NCBI GenBank assembly: GCA_032718475.1
Contig: JAUCBJ010006805.1
Span: 62,001-126,000, forward strand
Length of the DNA stretch: 64,000 nt
Direction of reading: 5' to 3'
Origin: Nemertoderma westbladi
Taxonomy: Eukaryota; Xenacoelomorpha; Nemertodermatida; Nemertodermatidae
Under the pieces are notes generated by a model. That model searched no databases, was not told the DNA's origin, and saw nothing but the letters and a program-made list of their open reading frames with translations. This document shows positions 21,373-35,800 of the stretch, one piece after another; the first letter of the stretch is position 1, and each line of letters begins with the position of its first letter. Both the position numbers and the translations under genes were made by a program.

Positions 21373-24300
21373 AGGAATGCCTGTTCACCACCATGGGTGA
21401 GATCTTCCACAGTAAACACTTCCACTCTGTTTCCTACAGGAATGCCTGTTCACCGGCGATCTTCCTCAGTAAACCCTTTCATTCTGTTTCCTAAAAGAAT
21501 GCCTGTTCACCACCATGGGTGATCTTCCACAGTAAACCCTTCCATTCTGTTTCCTAAAGAAATGCCTGTTCACCACCATGGGTAATCTTCCACAGTAAAC
21601 CCTTCCTCTCTGTTTCTTAAAGGAATGCCTGTTCACCACCATGGGAAATCTTCCACAGTAAACCCTTCCACTCTGTTTCGTAAAGGAATGCCTGTTCACC
21701 ACCATGGGTAATCTTCCACAGTAAACCCTTCCACTCTGTTTCGTAAAGGAATGCCTGTTCACCACCATGGGTAAGCTTCCACAGTAAACCCTTCCACTCT
21801 GTTTCCTATAGGAATGCCTGTTCACCACCATGGGTAATCTTCCACAGTAAACCCTTCCACTCTGTTTCCTAAAGGAATGCCTGTTCACCACCATGAGTGA
21901 TCTTCCACAGTAAACCCTTCCACTCTGTTTCCCAAAGTAATGCCTGTTCAACACCATGGGTGATCTTCCAAAGTAAACCCTTCCACTCTGTTTCCTAAAG
22001 GAATGCCTGTTCACCACCATGGGTAATCTTCCACAGTAAACCCTTCCACTCAGTTTCGTAAAGGAATGCCTGTTCACCACCATGGGTAAGCTTCCACAGT
22101 AAACCCTTCCACTCTGTTTCCTAAAGGAATGCCTGTTCACCACCATGAGTGATCTTCCACAGTAAACCCTTCCACTCTGTTTCCCAAAGTAATGCCTGTT
22201 CAACACCATGGGTGATCTTCCAAAGTAAACCCTTCCACTCTGTTTCCAAAAGGAATGCCTGTTCACCACCATGGGTAATCTTCCACAGTAAACCCTTCCA
22301 CTCTGTTTCCTAAAGGAATGCCTGTTCACCACCATGGGTGATCTTCCACAATAAACCATTCCACTCTGTTTCCTAAAGGAATGCTTGTTCACCACCATGA
22401 GTGATCTTCCACAGTAAACCCTTCCACTCTGTTTCCCAAAGTAATGCCTGTTCAACACCATGGGTGATCTTCCACAGTAAACCCTTCCACTCTGTTTCCT
22501 AAAGGAATGCCTGTTCACCACCATTGGTAATCTTCCACAATAAACCATTCCACTCTGTTTCCTAAAGGAATGCTTGTTCACCACCATGGGTGATCTTCCA
22601 CAGTAAACCCTTCCACTCCGTTTACTAAAGGATGCCGGTTCAACACCATGGGTGATCGTTTACAGTAAACCCTTCCATTCCGTTTCCTAAAAGATGCCTG
22701 TTCACCACCATGGGTGATCTTCCACAGTAAACCCTTCTACTCTGTTTCCTAAAGGAATGCCTGTTCACCACCATGGGTGATCTTCCACAGTAAACCCTTC
22801 CACTTTGTTTCCTAAAGGAATGCCTGTTCACCACCATGGGTGATCTTCCACAGTAAACCCTTCCACTCTGTTTCCTAAAGGAATGCTTGTTCACCACCAT
22901 GGGTGATCTTCCACAGTAAACCCTTCCACTCCGTCTCCTAAAGGATGCCTGTTAAACACCATGGGTGATCTTCCACAGTAAACCCTTCCACTCCGTTTCC
23001 TAAAGGATGCCTGTTCACCACCATGGGTTATCTTTCACAGTAAACCCTTCCACTCCGTTTCCTAATGGATGCCTGTTCACCACCATGGGTGATCTTCCAC
23101 AGTAAACACTTCCACTCTGTTTCCTAAAGGATGCTTGTTCACCACCATGGGTGATCTACCACAATAAACCCTTCCACTCTGTTTCCTAAAGGAATGCCTG
23201 TTCAACACCATGGGTGATCTTCCACAGTAAACCCTTCCACTCTGTTTCATAAAGGAATGCCTGTTCACCACCACTACCATGGTTGATCTTCGACAGTAAA
23301 CCCTTCCACTCTGTTTCCCAAAGTAATGCCTGTTCAACACCATGGGTGATCTTCCACAGTAAACCCTTCCACTCTGTTCCCTAAAGGAATGCCTGTTCAC
23401 CACCAAGGGTGATCTTCCACAGTAAACCCTTCCACTCAGTTTCCTTAAGGAATGCCTGTTCACCATCGTGGGTAATCTTCCACAGTAAACCCTTCCACTC
23501 TGTATCCTAAAGGAATGCCTGTTCACCACCATGGGTGATCTTCCACAGTAAACCCTTCCACTCAGTTTCCTAAAGGAATGCCTGTTCACCACCATGGGTG
23601 ATCTTCCACAGTAAACCCTTCCACTCTGTTTCCTTAAGGAATGCCTGTTCACCACCAAAGGTGATCTTCCACAGTAAATCCTTCCACTCTGTTTCCTAAA
23701 GGAATGCCTTTTCCCCACCATGGGTGATCTTCCACAGTAAACCCTTCCACTCCGTTTCCTAAAGGAATGCCTGTTCACCACCAAGGGTGATTTTCCACAG
23801 TAAATCCGCCCAATCTGTTTCCTAAAGGAATGTCTGTTCACCACCATGGGTGATCTTCCACAGTAAACCCTTCCACTCCGTTTCCTAAAGGATGCCCATT
23901 TCACCACCATGGGTGATCTTCCACAGTAAACACTTCCACTCCGTTTCCTAAAGGATGCCTGTTCACCACCACGGGTGATCTACCACACTAAACCCTTCCA
24001 CTCTGTTTCCTAAAGGAATGCCTGTTCAACACCATGGGTGATCTTCTACAGTAAACCGTTTCACTCCGTTTCCTAAAGGATGCCTGTTCACCGACATGGG
24101 TGATCTACCACAGTGAACCCTTCCACTTTGTTTCCTAAAGGAATGCCTGTTCACCACCATGGGTGATCTTCCACAGTAAACCTTTCCACTTTGTTTCCTA
24201 AAGGAATGCCTGTTCACCACCTTGGGTGATCTTCCACAGTAAACCCTTCCACTCTGTTTCCTAAAGGAATGCCTGTTCACCACCATGGGTGATCTTCCAC

Positions 24301-24590
24301 AGTAAACCTTTCCACTTTGTTTTCTAAAGGAATGCCTGCTCACCACCATGGGTAATCTTCCACAGTAAACCCTTCCTCTCTGTTTCTTAAAGGAATGCCT
24401 GTTCACCACCATGGGTGATCTTCCACAATAAACCCTTCCACTCTGTTTCCTAAAGGAATGCTTGTTCACCACCATGGGTGATCTTCCACAATAAACCCTT
24501 CCACTTTGTTTCCTAAAGGAATGCCTGTTCACCACCATGGGTGATCTTCCACAGTAAACCCTTCCATTCCGTTTCCTAAAGGATGCCTGT

Positions 24591-26237
24591 TCAACACCAT
24601 GGGTGATCTTCTACAGTAAACCCTTCCACTCCGTTTCCTAAAAGATGCCTGTTCGCCACCATGGGTGATCTTCCACAGTAAACCCTTCCACTCTGTTTCC
24701 CAAAGTAATGCCTGTTCAACACCATGGGTGATCTTCCACAGTACACCCTTCCACTCTGTTCCCTAAAGGAATGCCTGTTCACCACCAAGGGTGATCTTCC
24801 ACAGTAAACCCTTCCACTCAGTTTCCTTAAGGAATGCCTGTTCACCATCGTGGGTGATCTTCCACAGTAAACCCTTCCACTCTGTTTCCTAAAGGAATGC
24901 CTGTTCACCACCATGGGTGATCTTCCACAGTAAACCCTTCCACTCAGTTTCCTAAAGGAATGCCTGTTCACCACCATGGGTGATCTTCCACAGTAAACCC
25001 TTCCACTCTGTTTCCTTAAGGAATGCCTGTTCACCACCAAAGGTGATCTTCCACAGTAAATCCTTCCACTCTGTTTCCTAAAGGAATGCCTTTTCCCCAC
25101 CATGGGTGATCTTCCACAGTAAACTCTTCCACTCCGTTTCCTAAAGGAATACCTGTTCACCACCAAGGGTGATTTTCCACAGTAAATCCGCCCAATCTGT
25201 TTCCTAAAGGAATGTCTGTTCACCACCATGGGTGATCTTCCACAGTAAACCCTTCCACTCCGTTTCCTAAAGGATGCCCATTTCACCACCATGGGTGATC
25301 TTCCACAGTAAACCCTTCCACTCTGTTTCCTAAAGGAATGCCTGTTCACCACCAAGGGTGATCTTCCACAGTAAACCCTTCCACTCAGTTTCCTAAAGGA
25401 ATGCCTGTTCACCACTGTGGGTGATCTTCCACAGTAAACCCATCCACTCTGTTTCCTAAAGGAATGCCTGTTCACCATCATGGGTAATCTTCCACAGTAA
25501 ACCCTTCCTCTCTGTTTCTTAAAGGAATACCTGTTCACCACCATGGGTAATCTTCCACAGTAAACCCTTCCACTCTGTTTCCTAAAGGAATGCCTGTTCA
25601 CCACCATGGGAAATCTTCCACAGTAAACCCTTCCACTCTGTTTCGTAAAGGAATGCCTGTTCACCACCATGGGTAATCTTCCACAGTAAACCCTTCCACT
25701 CTGTTTCGTAAAGGAATGCCTGTTAACCACCATGGGTAAGCTTCCACAGTAAACCCTTCCGCTCTGTTTCCTAAAGGAATGCCTGTTCACCACCATGGGT
25801 AATCTTCCACAGTAAACCCTTCCACTCTGTTTCCTAAAGGAATGCCTGTTCACCACCATGAGTGATCTTCCACAGTAAACCCTTCCACTCTGTTTCCCAA
25901 AGTAATGCCTGTTCAACACCATGGGTGATCTTCCACAGTAAACCCTTCCACTCTGTTTCCTAAAGGAATGCCTGTTCACCACCATGGGTAATCTTCCACA
26001 GTAAACCCTTCCACTCTGTTTCCTAAAGGAATGCTTGTTCACCACCATGAGTGATCTTCCACAGTAAACCCTTCCACTCTGTTTCCCAAAGTAATGCCTG
26101 TTCAACACCATGGGTGATCTTCCACAGTAAACCCTTCCACTCTGTTTCCTAAAGGAATGCCTGTTCACCACCATTGGTAATCTTCCACAGTAAACCCTTC
26201 CACTCTGTTTCCTAAAGGAATGCTTGTTCACCACCAT
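24591..26237 (-). other. Longest open frame in the satellite (548 codons)
   Basis: Twenty-six 21-residue units. Differences between units are mostly amino-acid-changing and look like satellite subtypes (e.g. MVLNRHYFGK against MVVNRHSFRK), and each frame ends at a 62-bp monomer. No promoter, splice signal or signal peptide is seen. Probably not a gene: 63 is divisible by 3 and the monomer simply lacks a stop in this frame. Confidence 0.3.
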
Positions 26238-29200
26238 GGGTGATCTTCCACAGTAAACCCTTCCACTCCGTTTACTAAAGGATGCCGGTTCAACACCATG
26301 GGTGATCTTTTACAGTAAACCCTTCCATTCCGTTTCCTAAAAGATGCCTGTTCACCACCATGGGTGATCTTCCACAGTAAACCCTTCTACTCTGTTTCCT
26401 AAAGGAATGCCTGTTCACCACCATGGGTGATCTTCCACAGTAAACCCTTCCACTTTGTTTCCTAAAGGAATGCCTGTTCACCACCATGGGTGATCTTCCA
26501 CAGTAAACCCTTCCACTCTGTTTCCTAAAGGAATGCTTGTTCACCACCATGGGTGATCTTCCACAGTAAACCCTTCCACTCCGTCTCCTAAAGGATGCCT
26601 GTTCAACACCATGGGTGATCTTTCATAGTAAACCCTTCCACTCCGTTTCCTAAAGGATGCCTGTTCACCACCATGGGTTATCTTTCACAGTAAACCCTTC
26701 CACTCCGTTTCCTAATGGATGCCTGTTCACCACCATGGGTGATCTTCCACAGTAAACACTTCCACTCTATTTCCTAAAGGGTGCTTGTTCACCACCATGG
26801 GTGATCTACCACAATAAACCCTTCCACTCTGTTTCCTAAAGGAATGCCTGTTCACCACCACTACCATGGTTGATCTTCGACAGTAAACCCTTCCACTCTG
26901 TTTCCCAAAGCAATGCCTGTTCAACACCATGGGTGATCTTCCACAGTAAACCCTTCCACTCTGTTCCCTAAAGGAATGCCTGTTCACCACCAAGGGTGAT
27001 CTTCCACAGTAAACCCTTCCACTCAGTTTCCTTAAGGAATGCCTGTTCACCATCGTGGGTGATCTTCCACAGTAAACCCTTCCACTCTGTTTCCTAAAGG
27101 AATGCCTGTTCACCACCATGGGTGATCTTCCACAGTAAACCCTTCCACTCAGTTTCCTAAAGGAATGCCTGTTCACCACCATGGGTGATCTTCCACAGTA
27201 AACCCTTCCACTCTGTTTCCTTAAGGAATGCCTGTTCACCACCAAAGGTGATCTTCCACAGTAAATCCTTCCACTCTGTTTCCTAAAGGAATGCCTTTTC
27301 CCCACCATGGGTGAACTTCCACAGTAAACCCTTCCACTCCGTTTCCTAAAGGAATGCCTGTTCACCACCAAGGGTGATTTTCCACAGTAAATCCGCCCAA
27401 TCTGTTTCCTAAAGGAATGTCTGTTCACCACCATGGGTGATCTTCCACAGTAAACCCTTCCACTCCGTTTCCTAAAGGATGCCCATTTCACCACCATGGG
27501 TGATCTTCCACAGTAAACACTTCCACTCCGTTTCCTAAAGGATGCCTGTTCACCACCACGGGTGATCTACCACACTAAACCCTTCCACTCTGTTTCCTAA
27601 AGGAATACCTGTTCAACACCATGGGTGATCTTCCACAGTAAACCGTTCCACTCCGTTTCCTAAAGGATGCCTGTTCACCGACATGGGTGATCTACCACAG
27701 TGAACCCTTCCACTTTGTTTCCTAAAGGAATGCCAGTTCACCACCATGGGTGATCTTCCACAGTAAACCTTTCCACTTTGTTTCCTAAAGGAATGCCTGT
27801 TCACCACCTTGGGTGATCTTCCACAGTAAACCCTTCCACTCTGTTTCCTAAAGGAATGTCTGTTCACCACCATGGGTGATCTTCCACAGTAAACCTTTCC
27901 ACTTTGTTTCCTAAAGGAATGCCTGCTCACCACCATGGGTAATCTTCCACAGTAAACCCTTCCTCTCTGTTTCTTAAAGGAATGCCTGTTCACCACCATG
28001 GGTGATCTTCCACAATAAACCCTTCCACTCTGTTTCCTAAAGGAATGCTTGTTCACCACCATGGGTGATCTTCCACAATAAACCCTTCCACTTTGTTTCC
28101 TAAAGGAATGCCTGTTCACCACCATGGGTGATATTCCACAGTAAACCCTTCCATTCCGTTTCCTAAAGGATGCCTGTTCAACACCATGGGTGATCTTCTA
28201 CAGTAAACCCTTCCACTCCGTTTCCTAAAAGATGCCTGTTCGCCACCATGGGTGATCTTCCACAGTAAACCCTTCCACTCCGTTTTCTAAAGGATGCCTG
28301 TTCAACACCATGGGTGATCTTCCACAGTAAACCCTTCCACTCTGTTTCCTAAAGGAATGCCTGTTCACCACCATGGGTTATCTTCCACAGTGAACACTTC
28401 CACTTTGTTTCCTAAAGAAGGAATGCCTGTTCACCACCATGGGTGATCTTCCACAGTAAACCATTCCACTTTGTTTCCTAAAGGAATGCCTGTTCACCAC
28501 CTTGGGTGATCTTCCACAGTAAACCCTTCCACTCCTTTTCCTAAAGGATGCCTGTTCAACACCATGAGTGATCTTCCACAGTAAACCCTTCCACTCTGTT
28601 TCCCAAAGTAATGCCTGTTCAACACCATGGGTGATCTTCCACAGTAAACCCTTCCACTCTGTTTCCTAAAGGAATGCCTGTTCACCACCATTGGTAATCT
28701 TCCACAGTAAACCCTTCCACTCTGTTTCCTAAAGGAATGCCTGTTCACCACCATGGGTGATCTTCCACAATAAACCATTCCACTCTGTTTCCTAAAGGAA
28801 TGCTTGTTCACCACCATGGGTGATCTTCCACAGTAAACCCTTCCACTCCGTTTACTAAAGGATGCCGGTTCAACACCATGGGTGATCTTTTACAGTAAAC
28901 CCTTCCATTCCGTTTCCTAAAAGATGCCTGTTCACCACCATGGGTGATCTTCCACAGTAAACCCTTCTACTCTGTTTCCTAAAGGAATGCCTGTTCACCA
29001 CCATGGGTGATCTTCCACAGTAAACCCTTCCACTTTGTTTCCTAAAGGAATGCCTGTTCACCACCATGGGTGATCTTCCACAGTAAACCCTTCCACTCTG
29101 TTTCCTAAAGGAATGCTTGTTCACCACCATGGGTGATCTTCCACAGTAAACCCTTCCACTCCGTCTCCTAAAGGATGCCTGTTCAACACCATGGGTGATC

Positions 29201-30744
29201 TTTCACAGTAAACCCTTCCACTCCGTTTCCTAAAGGATGCCTGTTCACCACCATGGGTTATCTTTCACAGTAAACCCTTCCACTCCGTTTCCTAATGGAT
29301 GCCTGTTCACCACCATGGGTGATCTTCCACAGTAAACACTTCCACTCTATTTCCTAAAGGATGCTTGTTCACCACCATGGGTGATCTACCACAATAAACC
29401 CTTCCACTCTGTTTCCTAAAGGAATGCCTGTTCACCACCACTACCATGGTTGATCTTCGACAGTAAACCCTTCCACTCTGTTTCCCAAAGCAATGCCTGT
29501 TCAACACCATGGGTGATCTTCCACAGTAAACCCTTCCACTCTGAATGCCTGTTCACCACCAAGGGTGATCTTCCACAGTAAACCCTTCCACTCAGTTTCC
29601 TTAAGGAATGCCTGTTCACCATCGTGGGTGATCTTCCACAGTAAACCCTTCCACTCTGTTTCCTAAAGGAATGCCTGTTCACCACCATGGGTGATCTTCC
29701 ACAGTAAACCCTTCCACTCAGTTTCCTAAAGGAATGCCTGTTCACCACCATGGGTGATCTTCCACAGTAAACCCTTCCACTCTGTTTCCTTAAGGAATGC
29801 CTGTTCACCACCAAAGGTGATCTTCCACAGTAAATCCTTCCACTCTATTTCCTAAAGGAATGCCTTTTCCCCACCATGGGTGATCTTCCACAGTAAACCC
29901 TTCCACTCCGTTTCCTAAAGGAATGCCTGTTCACCACCAAGGGTGATTTTCCACAGTAAATCCGCCCAATCTGTTTCCTAAAGGAATGTCTGTTCACCAC
30001 CATGGGTGATCTTCCACAGTAAAACCTTCCACTCCGTTTCCTAAAGGATGCCCATTTCACCACCATGGGTGATCTTCCACAGTAAACACTTCCACTCCGT
30101 TTCCTAAAGGATGCCTGTTCACCACCACGGGTGATCTACCACACTAAACCCTTCCACTCTGTTTCCTAAAGGAATACCTGTTCAACACCATGGGTGATCT
30201 TCCACAGTAAACCGTTCCACTCCGTTTCCTAAAGGATGCCTGTTCACCGACATGGGTGATCTACCACAGTGAACCCTTCCACTTTGTTTCCTAAAGGAAT
30301 GCCAGTTCACCACCATGGGTGATCTTCCACAGTAAACCTTTCCACTTTGTTTCCTAAAGGAATGCCTGTTCACCACCTTGGGTGATCTTCCACAGTAAAC
30401 CCTTCCACTCTGTTTCCTAAAGGAATGTCTGTTCACCACCATGGGTGATCTTCCACAGTAAACCTTTCCACTTTGTTTCCTAAAGGAATGCCTGCTCACC
30501 ACCATGGGTGATCTTCCACAGTAAACCATTCCACTTTGTTTCCTAAAGGAATGCCTGTTCACCACCTTGGGTGATCTTCCACAGTAAACCCTTCCACTCC
30601 TTTTCCTAAAGGATGCCTGTTCAACACCATGGGTGATCTTCCACAGTAAACCCTTCCACTCCGTTTCCTAAGTGATGCCTGTTCACCACCATGGGTGATC
30701 TTCCACAGTAAACCCTTCCACTCCGTTTCCTAATGGATGCCTGT

Positions 30745-32810
30745 TCACCACCATGGGTGATCTTCCACAGTAAACCGTTCCACTCCGTTTCCTAAAGGAT
30801 GCCTGTTCACCGACATGGGTGATCTACCACAGTGAACCCTTCCACTTTGTTTCCTAAAGGAATGCCTGTTCACCACCATGGGTGATCTTCCACAGTAAAC
30901 CTTTCCACTTTGTTTCCTAAAGGAATGCCTGCTCACCACCATGGGTAATCTTCCACAGTAAACCCTTCCTCTCTGTTTCTTAAAGGAATGCCTGTTCACC
31001 ACCATGGGTGATCTTCCACAATAAACCCTTCCACTCTGTTTCCTAAAGGAATGCTTGTTCACCACCATGGGTGATCTTCCACAATAAACCCTTCCACTTT
31101 GTTTCCTAAAGGAATGCCTGTTCACCACCATGGGTGATCTTCCACAGTAAACCCTTCCATTCCGTTTCCTAAAGGATGCCTGTTCAACACCATGGGTGAT
31201 CTTCTACAGTAAACCCTTCCACTCCGTTTCCTAAAAGATGCCTGTTCGCCACCATGGGTGATCTTCCACAGTAAACCCTTCCACTCCGTTTTCTAAAGGA
31301 TGCCTGTTCAACACCATGGGTGATCTTCCACAGTAAACCCTTCCACTCTGTTTCCTAAAGGAATGCCTGTTCACCACCATGGGTTATCTTCCACAGTGAA
31401 CACTTCCACTTTGTTTCCTAAAGAAGGATTGCCTGTTCACCACCATGGGTGATCTTCCACAGTAAACCTTTCCACTTTGTTTCCTAAAGGAATGCCTGTT
31501 CACCACCTTGGGTGATCTTCCACAGTAAACCCTTCCACTCCTTTTCCTAAAGGATGCCTGTTCAACACCATGGGTGATCTTCCACAGTAAACCCTTCCAC
31601 TCCGTTTCCTAAGGGATGCCTGTTCACCACCATGGGTGATCTTCCACAGTAAACCCTTCCACTCCGTTTCCTAATGGATGCCTGTTCACCACCATGGGTG
31701 ATGTACCACAATAAACCCTTCCACTCTGTTTCCTAAAGGAATGCCTGTTCAACACCATGGGTGATCTTCCACAGTAAACCCTTCCACTCTGTTTCCTAAA
31801 GGAATGCCTGTTCACCACCACCACCATGGTTGATCTTCCACAGTAAACCCTTCCACTCTGTTTCCAAAAGTAATGCCTGTTCAACACCATGGGTGATCTT
31901 CCACAGTAAACCCTTCCACTCTGTTTCCTAAAGGAATGCCTGTTCACCACCAAGGGTGATCTTCCACAGTAAACCCTTCCACTCAGTTTCCTAAAGGAAT
32001 GCCTGTTCACCACTGTGGGTGATCTTCCACAGTAAACCCATCCACTCTGTTTCCTAAAGGAATGCCTGTTCACCACCATGGGTGATCTTCCACAGTAAAC
32101 CCTTCCACTCAGTTTCCTAAAGGAATGCCTGTTCACCACCATGGGTGATCTTCCACAGTAAACCCTTCCAATCTGTTTCCTTAAGGAATGCCTGTTCACC
32201 ACCAAAGGTGATCTTCCACAGTAAATCCTTCCACTCTGTTTCCTAAAGGAATGCCTTTTCCTCACCATGGATGATCTTCCACAATAAACCCTTCCACTCT
32301 GTTTCCTAAAGGAATGCTTGTTCACCACCATGGGTGATCTTCCACAATAAACCCTTCCACTTTGTTTCCTAAAGGAATGCCTGTTCACCACCATGGGTGA
32401 TCTTCCACAGTAAATCCGCCCAATCTGTTTCCTCAAGGAATGTCTGTTCACCACCATGGGTGATCTTCCACAGTAAACCTTTCCACTCCGTTTCCTAAAG
32501 GATGCCTGTTCACCACCATGGGTGATCTTCCACAGTAAACACTTCCACTCCGTTTCCTAAAGGATGCCTGTTCACCACCATGGGTGATCTACCACACTAA
32601 ACCCTTCCACTCTGTTTCCTAAAGGAATGCCTGTTCAACACCATGGGTGGTCTTCCACAGTAAACCCTTCCACTCTGTTTTCTAAAGGAATGCCTGTTCA
32701 CCACCATGGGTGATCTTCCACAGTAAACCCTTCCACTCTGTTTCCCAAAGTAATGCCTGTTCAACACCCTGGGTGATCTTCCACAGTAAACCCTTCCACT
32801 CTGTTTCATA
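30745..32810. repeat. Higher-order satellite block, first copy (part 1)
   Basis: This block plus 36543-37121 (after the LINE) equals 2,645 bp and is repeated in tandem at 37122-39766. The constant offset is 6377 bp with the LINE included. The open frames at 31624-32457 and 38001-38834 translate identically over 277 residues, so the duplication is very recent. Confidence 0.85.
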
Positions 32811-32852
32811 CTACTACTACTATGATCGGCATGCTGCATTGCAGCTGCATTT

Positions 32853-35800
32853 TTAAGAATGCTGTGCCGGCTTGTCAACAAAATTGCACCGCCACAACTC
32901 CCTATCACCCATGACATTTGCTAGATCATCCGCATCTTTAAGGCCAGCGTCCTTTAAGATGCGTCTCAAGAAAGTCATGGGCTGTCCACCATGCTTATTC
33001 ACTCCATGAGGCTGCCAAAGTACAAGATTATGCACTGGCTGGTCCTCACGGCGAAAGCAATGTCCTGCAAAGCGGAGGCGATTTTGTTCTAGTGTCAAGC
33101 TTGGGGGAACCAATGAGACACCTCCAATGTTATATAGTGTCTGGTTGGAGATGTGTGCATTGTACTTGACACAATGAACCCGGCGTAGCATTCTTGTGAA
33201 TGTGCCATCCAGAGATTTGGTGTCCTCAGCAGTTAGAGCCCAGCATGGACTCCCGTAGAGGAGTACTGGAACTACTGCTGCTCTAAATAATCGGACCTTA
33301 AGTTTCCGATTAATTCTCGGTGACTTCCAAATCCTGGAAAGCCTATTCAAGGCTGCCCATGCCTTTCCCTTACGTATTCTAAGGTCCTCACCTGACTTCC
33401 GGATCCATGATCCCAGGTAACAGAAGTCGTCCACATGCTCAAGCATACCATCCTTTGAGCTTATGCTCATCCGATCAGAGACTTGCTGAGGACTTTCAAA
33501 GTTAACTGTCAGAATTTTGGTCTTTCTGGAGTTAATAAAAAGACCAACACTAGAAGCAGCATGTTCTAATGAGCTGAGGAGCCGTTGGGCTCCCTCTAAT
33601 GATTCTGATAGTACTCCTAAGTCATCAGCAAAGTCTAGATCAGTTAGGTACTTGGCAGGATTTCCTCGACTTCTGGAGCCAGTAGGTGGAGTTATCATCA
33701 CCCCATCATCATTATAATGATCTAAGGATATGCGTAGAACATAGTCAACCACAATAATGAACAAGAATGGTGCAAGTGTGTCTCCTTGGAGGACGCCCCA
33801 TAACACTTCAAATGGTTCTGTGTCACCGTCAACAGTAGACACAAATGTTGTCGAACCATCGTATACTGATCTGATTGCTGCAATAATTTCATCAGGAATC
33901 CCATATAATGAAAGTATGCTGAACATACGTGAGCGAGAGACTGAATCAAAGGCCTTGAAGAAATCAACAAAGATAACAGCCAGATGCCTGTCTTTCTTTT
34001 TTGATAACTCTTCAATTATCCTTCTAAGTGCCAAAATGGGCTCCATGGTCCCACGACCTTTACGGAACCCATTCTGATTTCCACGGAGCAGTCTCTCAAT
34101 GGGATCCCTGATGCGATTTAATAGAATCCTATTGTATAGCTTTGCAGCAATCGAGATCAATGAGATTCCCCGAAAAGAACCATAGAGTGTTAGGTTGCCC
34201 TTCTTGGGAACTGGCACCAACTTATTTGTTTTCATTTCTTGTGGGACTCTTGTTGTTCGGTACATGTCTACTATGATGGGATAGATGAGCTTTAAACACT
34301 CAGGTATTTTAAAGACCTCAGGGGGAACACCATCTACTCCACTGGCACGATTGGTCTTAATGCTCTTTGCAGCAGCCTTCACTTCTGCAAAGGAGATATC
34401 GCCAATGGGAATATCTGGGAGTACAGACTCAGACACTTTTACTTCTATAAAGTTATCAGGCAATACCCTGTCATTATTGAGGAGCTTTTCAAAGTGGGCT
34501 TTCCAACCATTGAGGCGATCGGCTGGTGATTCAGCCTTAACCTTGGTGGTTGGTTGGCTTTTCCGCCCAGTAAGCAGATTGATCAATTTCCATGCCTGGG
34601 ATGATTGCCTGCTGTCGTCAGCATCATTGATGGCATCAACCTGTTGGTTTATTAGCTCCTGTAGATTAGCAGAGTACTGCCTGTTCAGGGACCTAGATGC
34701 AGCCTTAACTGCATTCTTGGCCGCTGTAGTCTGTTTGAGTCGGGACTCTTTCTGCGCCTTATGAAGGTCATTTCGGCACTTCTGAATTTTGTTGTCAGTC
34801 CAGGGGGCCCTTTTCCTGTTTCGAGGGTATACAGGAACTGTTTCTGCAGCTGCTAACTTAACTGCTTCTGTAAAGGCAGTATAGCACTCACAGTGATCTG
34901 CCGCCTCAGAGGCAAGAGCCTCATACCTGTTGCTCAGCTGTAGTGTGAAGCTGGATCTCACACTTGGCTGTTGCAACAGAGAGGACCAGTCATGCCGCGG
35001 CAAGGCAGATTTCGTTGTTCTGCTAGCACGCAGACTAAGTCTTACCTTGGCCACAATAAGGCGGTGATCACTGGAGAAGGGTCGAAGTGTAAATGCATTA
35101 CAGTCTTGTATAGAGCTCCTGTATTTCCTACGAAACAGAATATGGTCTATCTGGGACTTGTGACCACTGGGTCCACTATGAGTCCATAGCTTTCCAGTTC
35201 GCTTCTTGAACTGGGTTCCAGCCGAAAACAATCCATTTCCAGAGATAAAATCCTGAAGATGGACAGAATTTCGGTTAACACTATTGCTATAGACCCAGGG
35301 CGATGTAGGTGATTGATGCAGACTTGCATTAAAGTCTCCCAGGAATGTTAAGAATGCATGCTGATCCACTCCATCAGTAGCTGCTTGTAGATTGTGGTAG
35401 AAATTTTCCACCTCCTCTACAGGGGCAACACTAGTTGGAGAGTAGCACACAATCAGAACCACCTTAGGAAACTTCTTAGCCAGTCTTCCAGAACATGAGA
35501 AGTGGCAACGGATGATGCGGTTAGAGATTTGGTCTATTTTGTCCAATGCTGCATGTGCAGTTGGATTCATCAATAGACCAATTCCACCATTGCCACTATC
35601 ATCTGCTGACGCGAGGGCGAGTCGCCAACCGCCCCCCATGTCCTTAATCAGAACCTCATCAGTCTGTCCAGTCTGCATTCGGTGCTCTTGAACACCCACT
35701 GCGCTAAGAGAAAGCTTATCTGCCAAGGCAGTCAGCTCACCTTGTCGCATTGGGGAGCCGAGTGTTAGGGTGTTTACTGAGGCTAGTCTTGTGACTTGCC

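Larger units (their letters stand above)
21373..32810. repeat. 63-bp satellite array, left part
   Basis: Tandem monomers of 63 bp (AATGCCTGTTCACCACCATG ... CTGTTTCCTAAAGG), mixed with 62-bp variants lacking one A in AAAGGAATG. The 63-bp form is open on the minus strand as a 21-residue unit (MVVNRHSFRKQSGRVYCGRS plus P), which yields long frames, e.g. 548 codons at 24591-26237 and 373 at 21466-22587. The 62-bp form breaks the frame. Higher-order copies are evident: blocks at 22640, 26290 and 28870 are near-identical (offsets 3650 and 2580 bp). With the right part, about 240 monomers. Left edge about 21373. Confidence 0.95.

Noticed and set aside
32597-32917. Novel protein fused to the satellite repeat
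   Set aside because: The frame simply reads from the LINE end through its 3' tail into satellite monomers.
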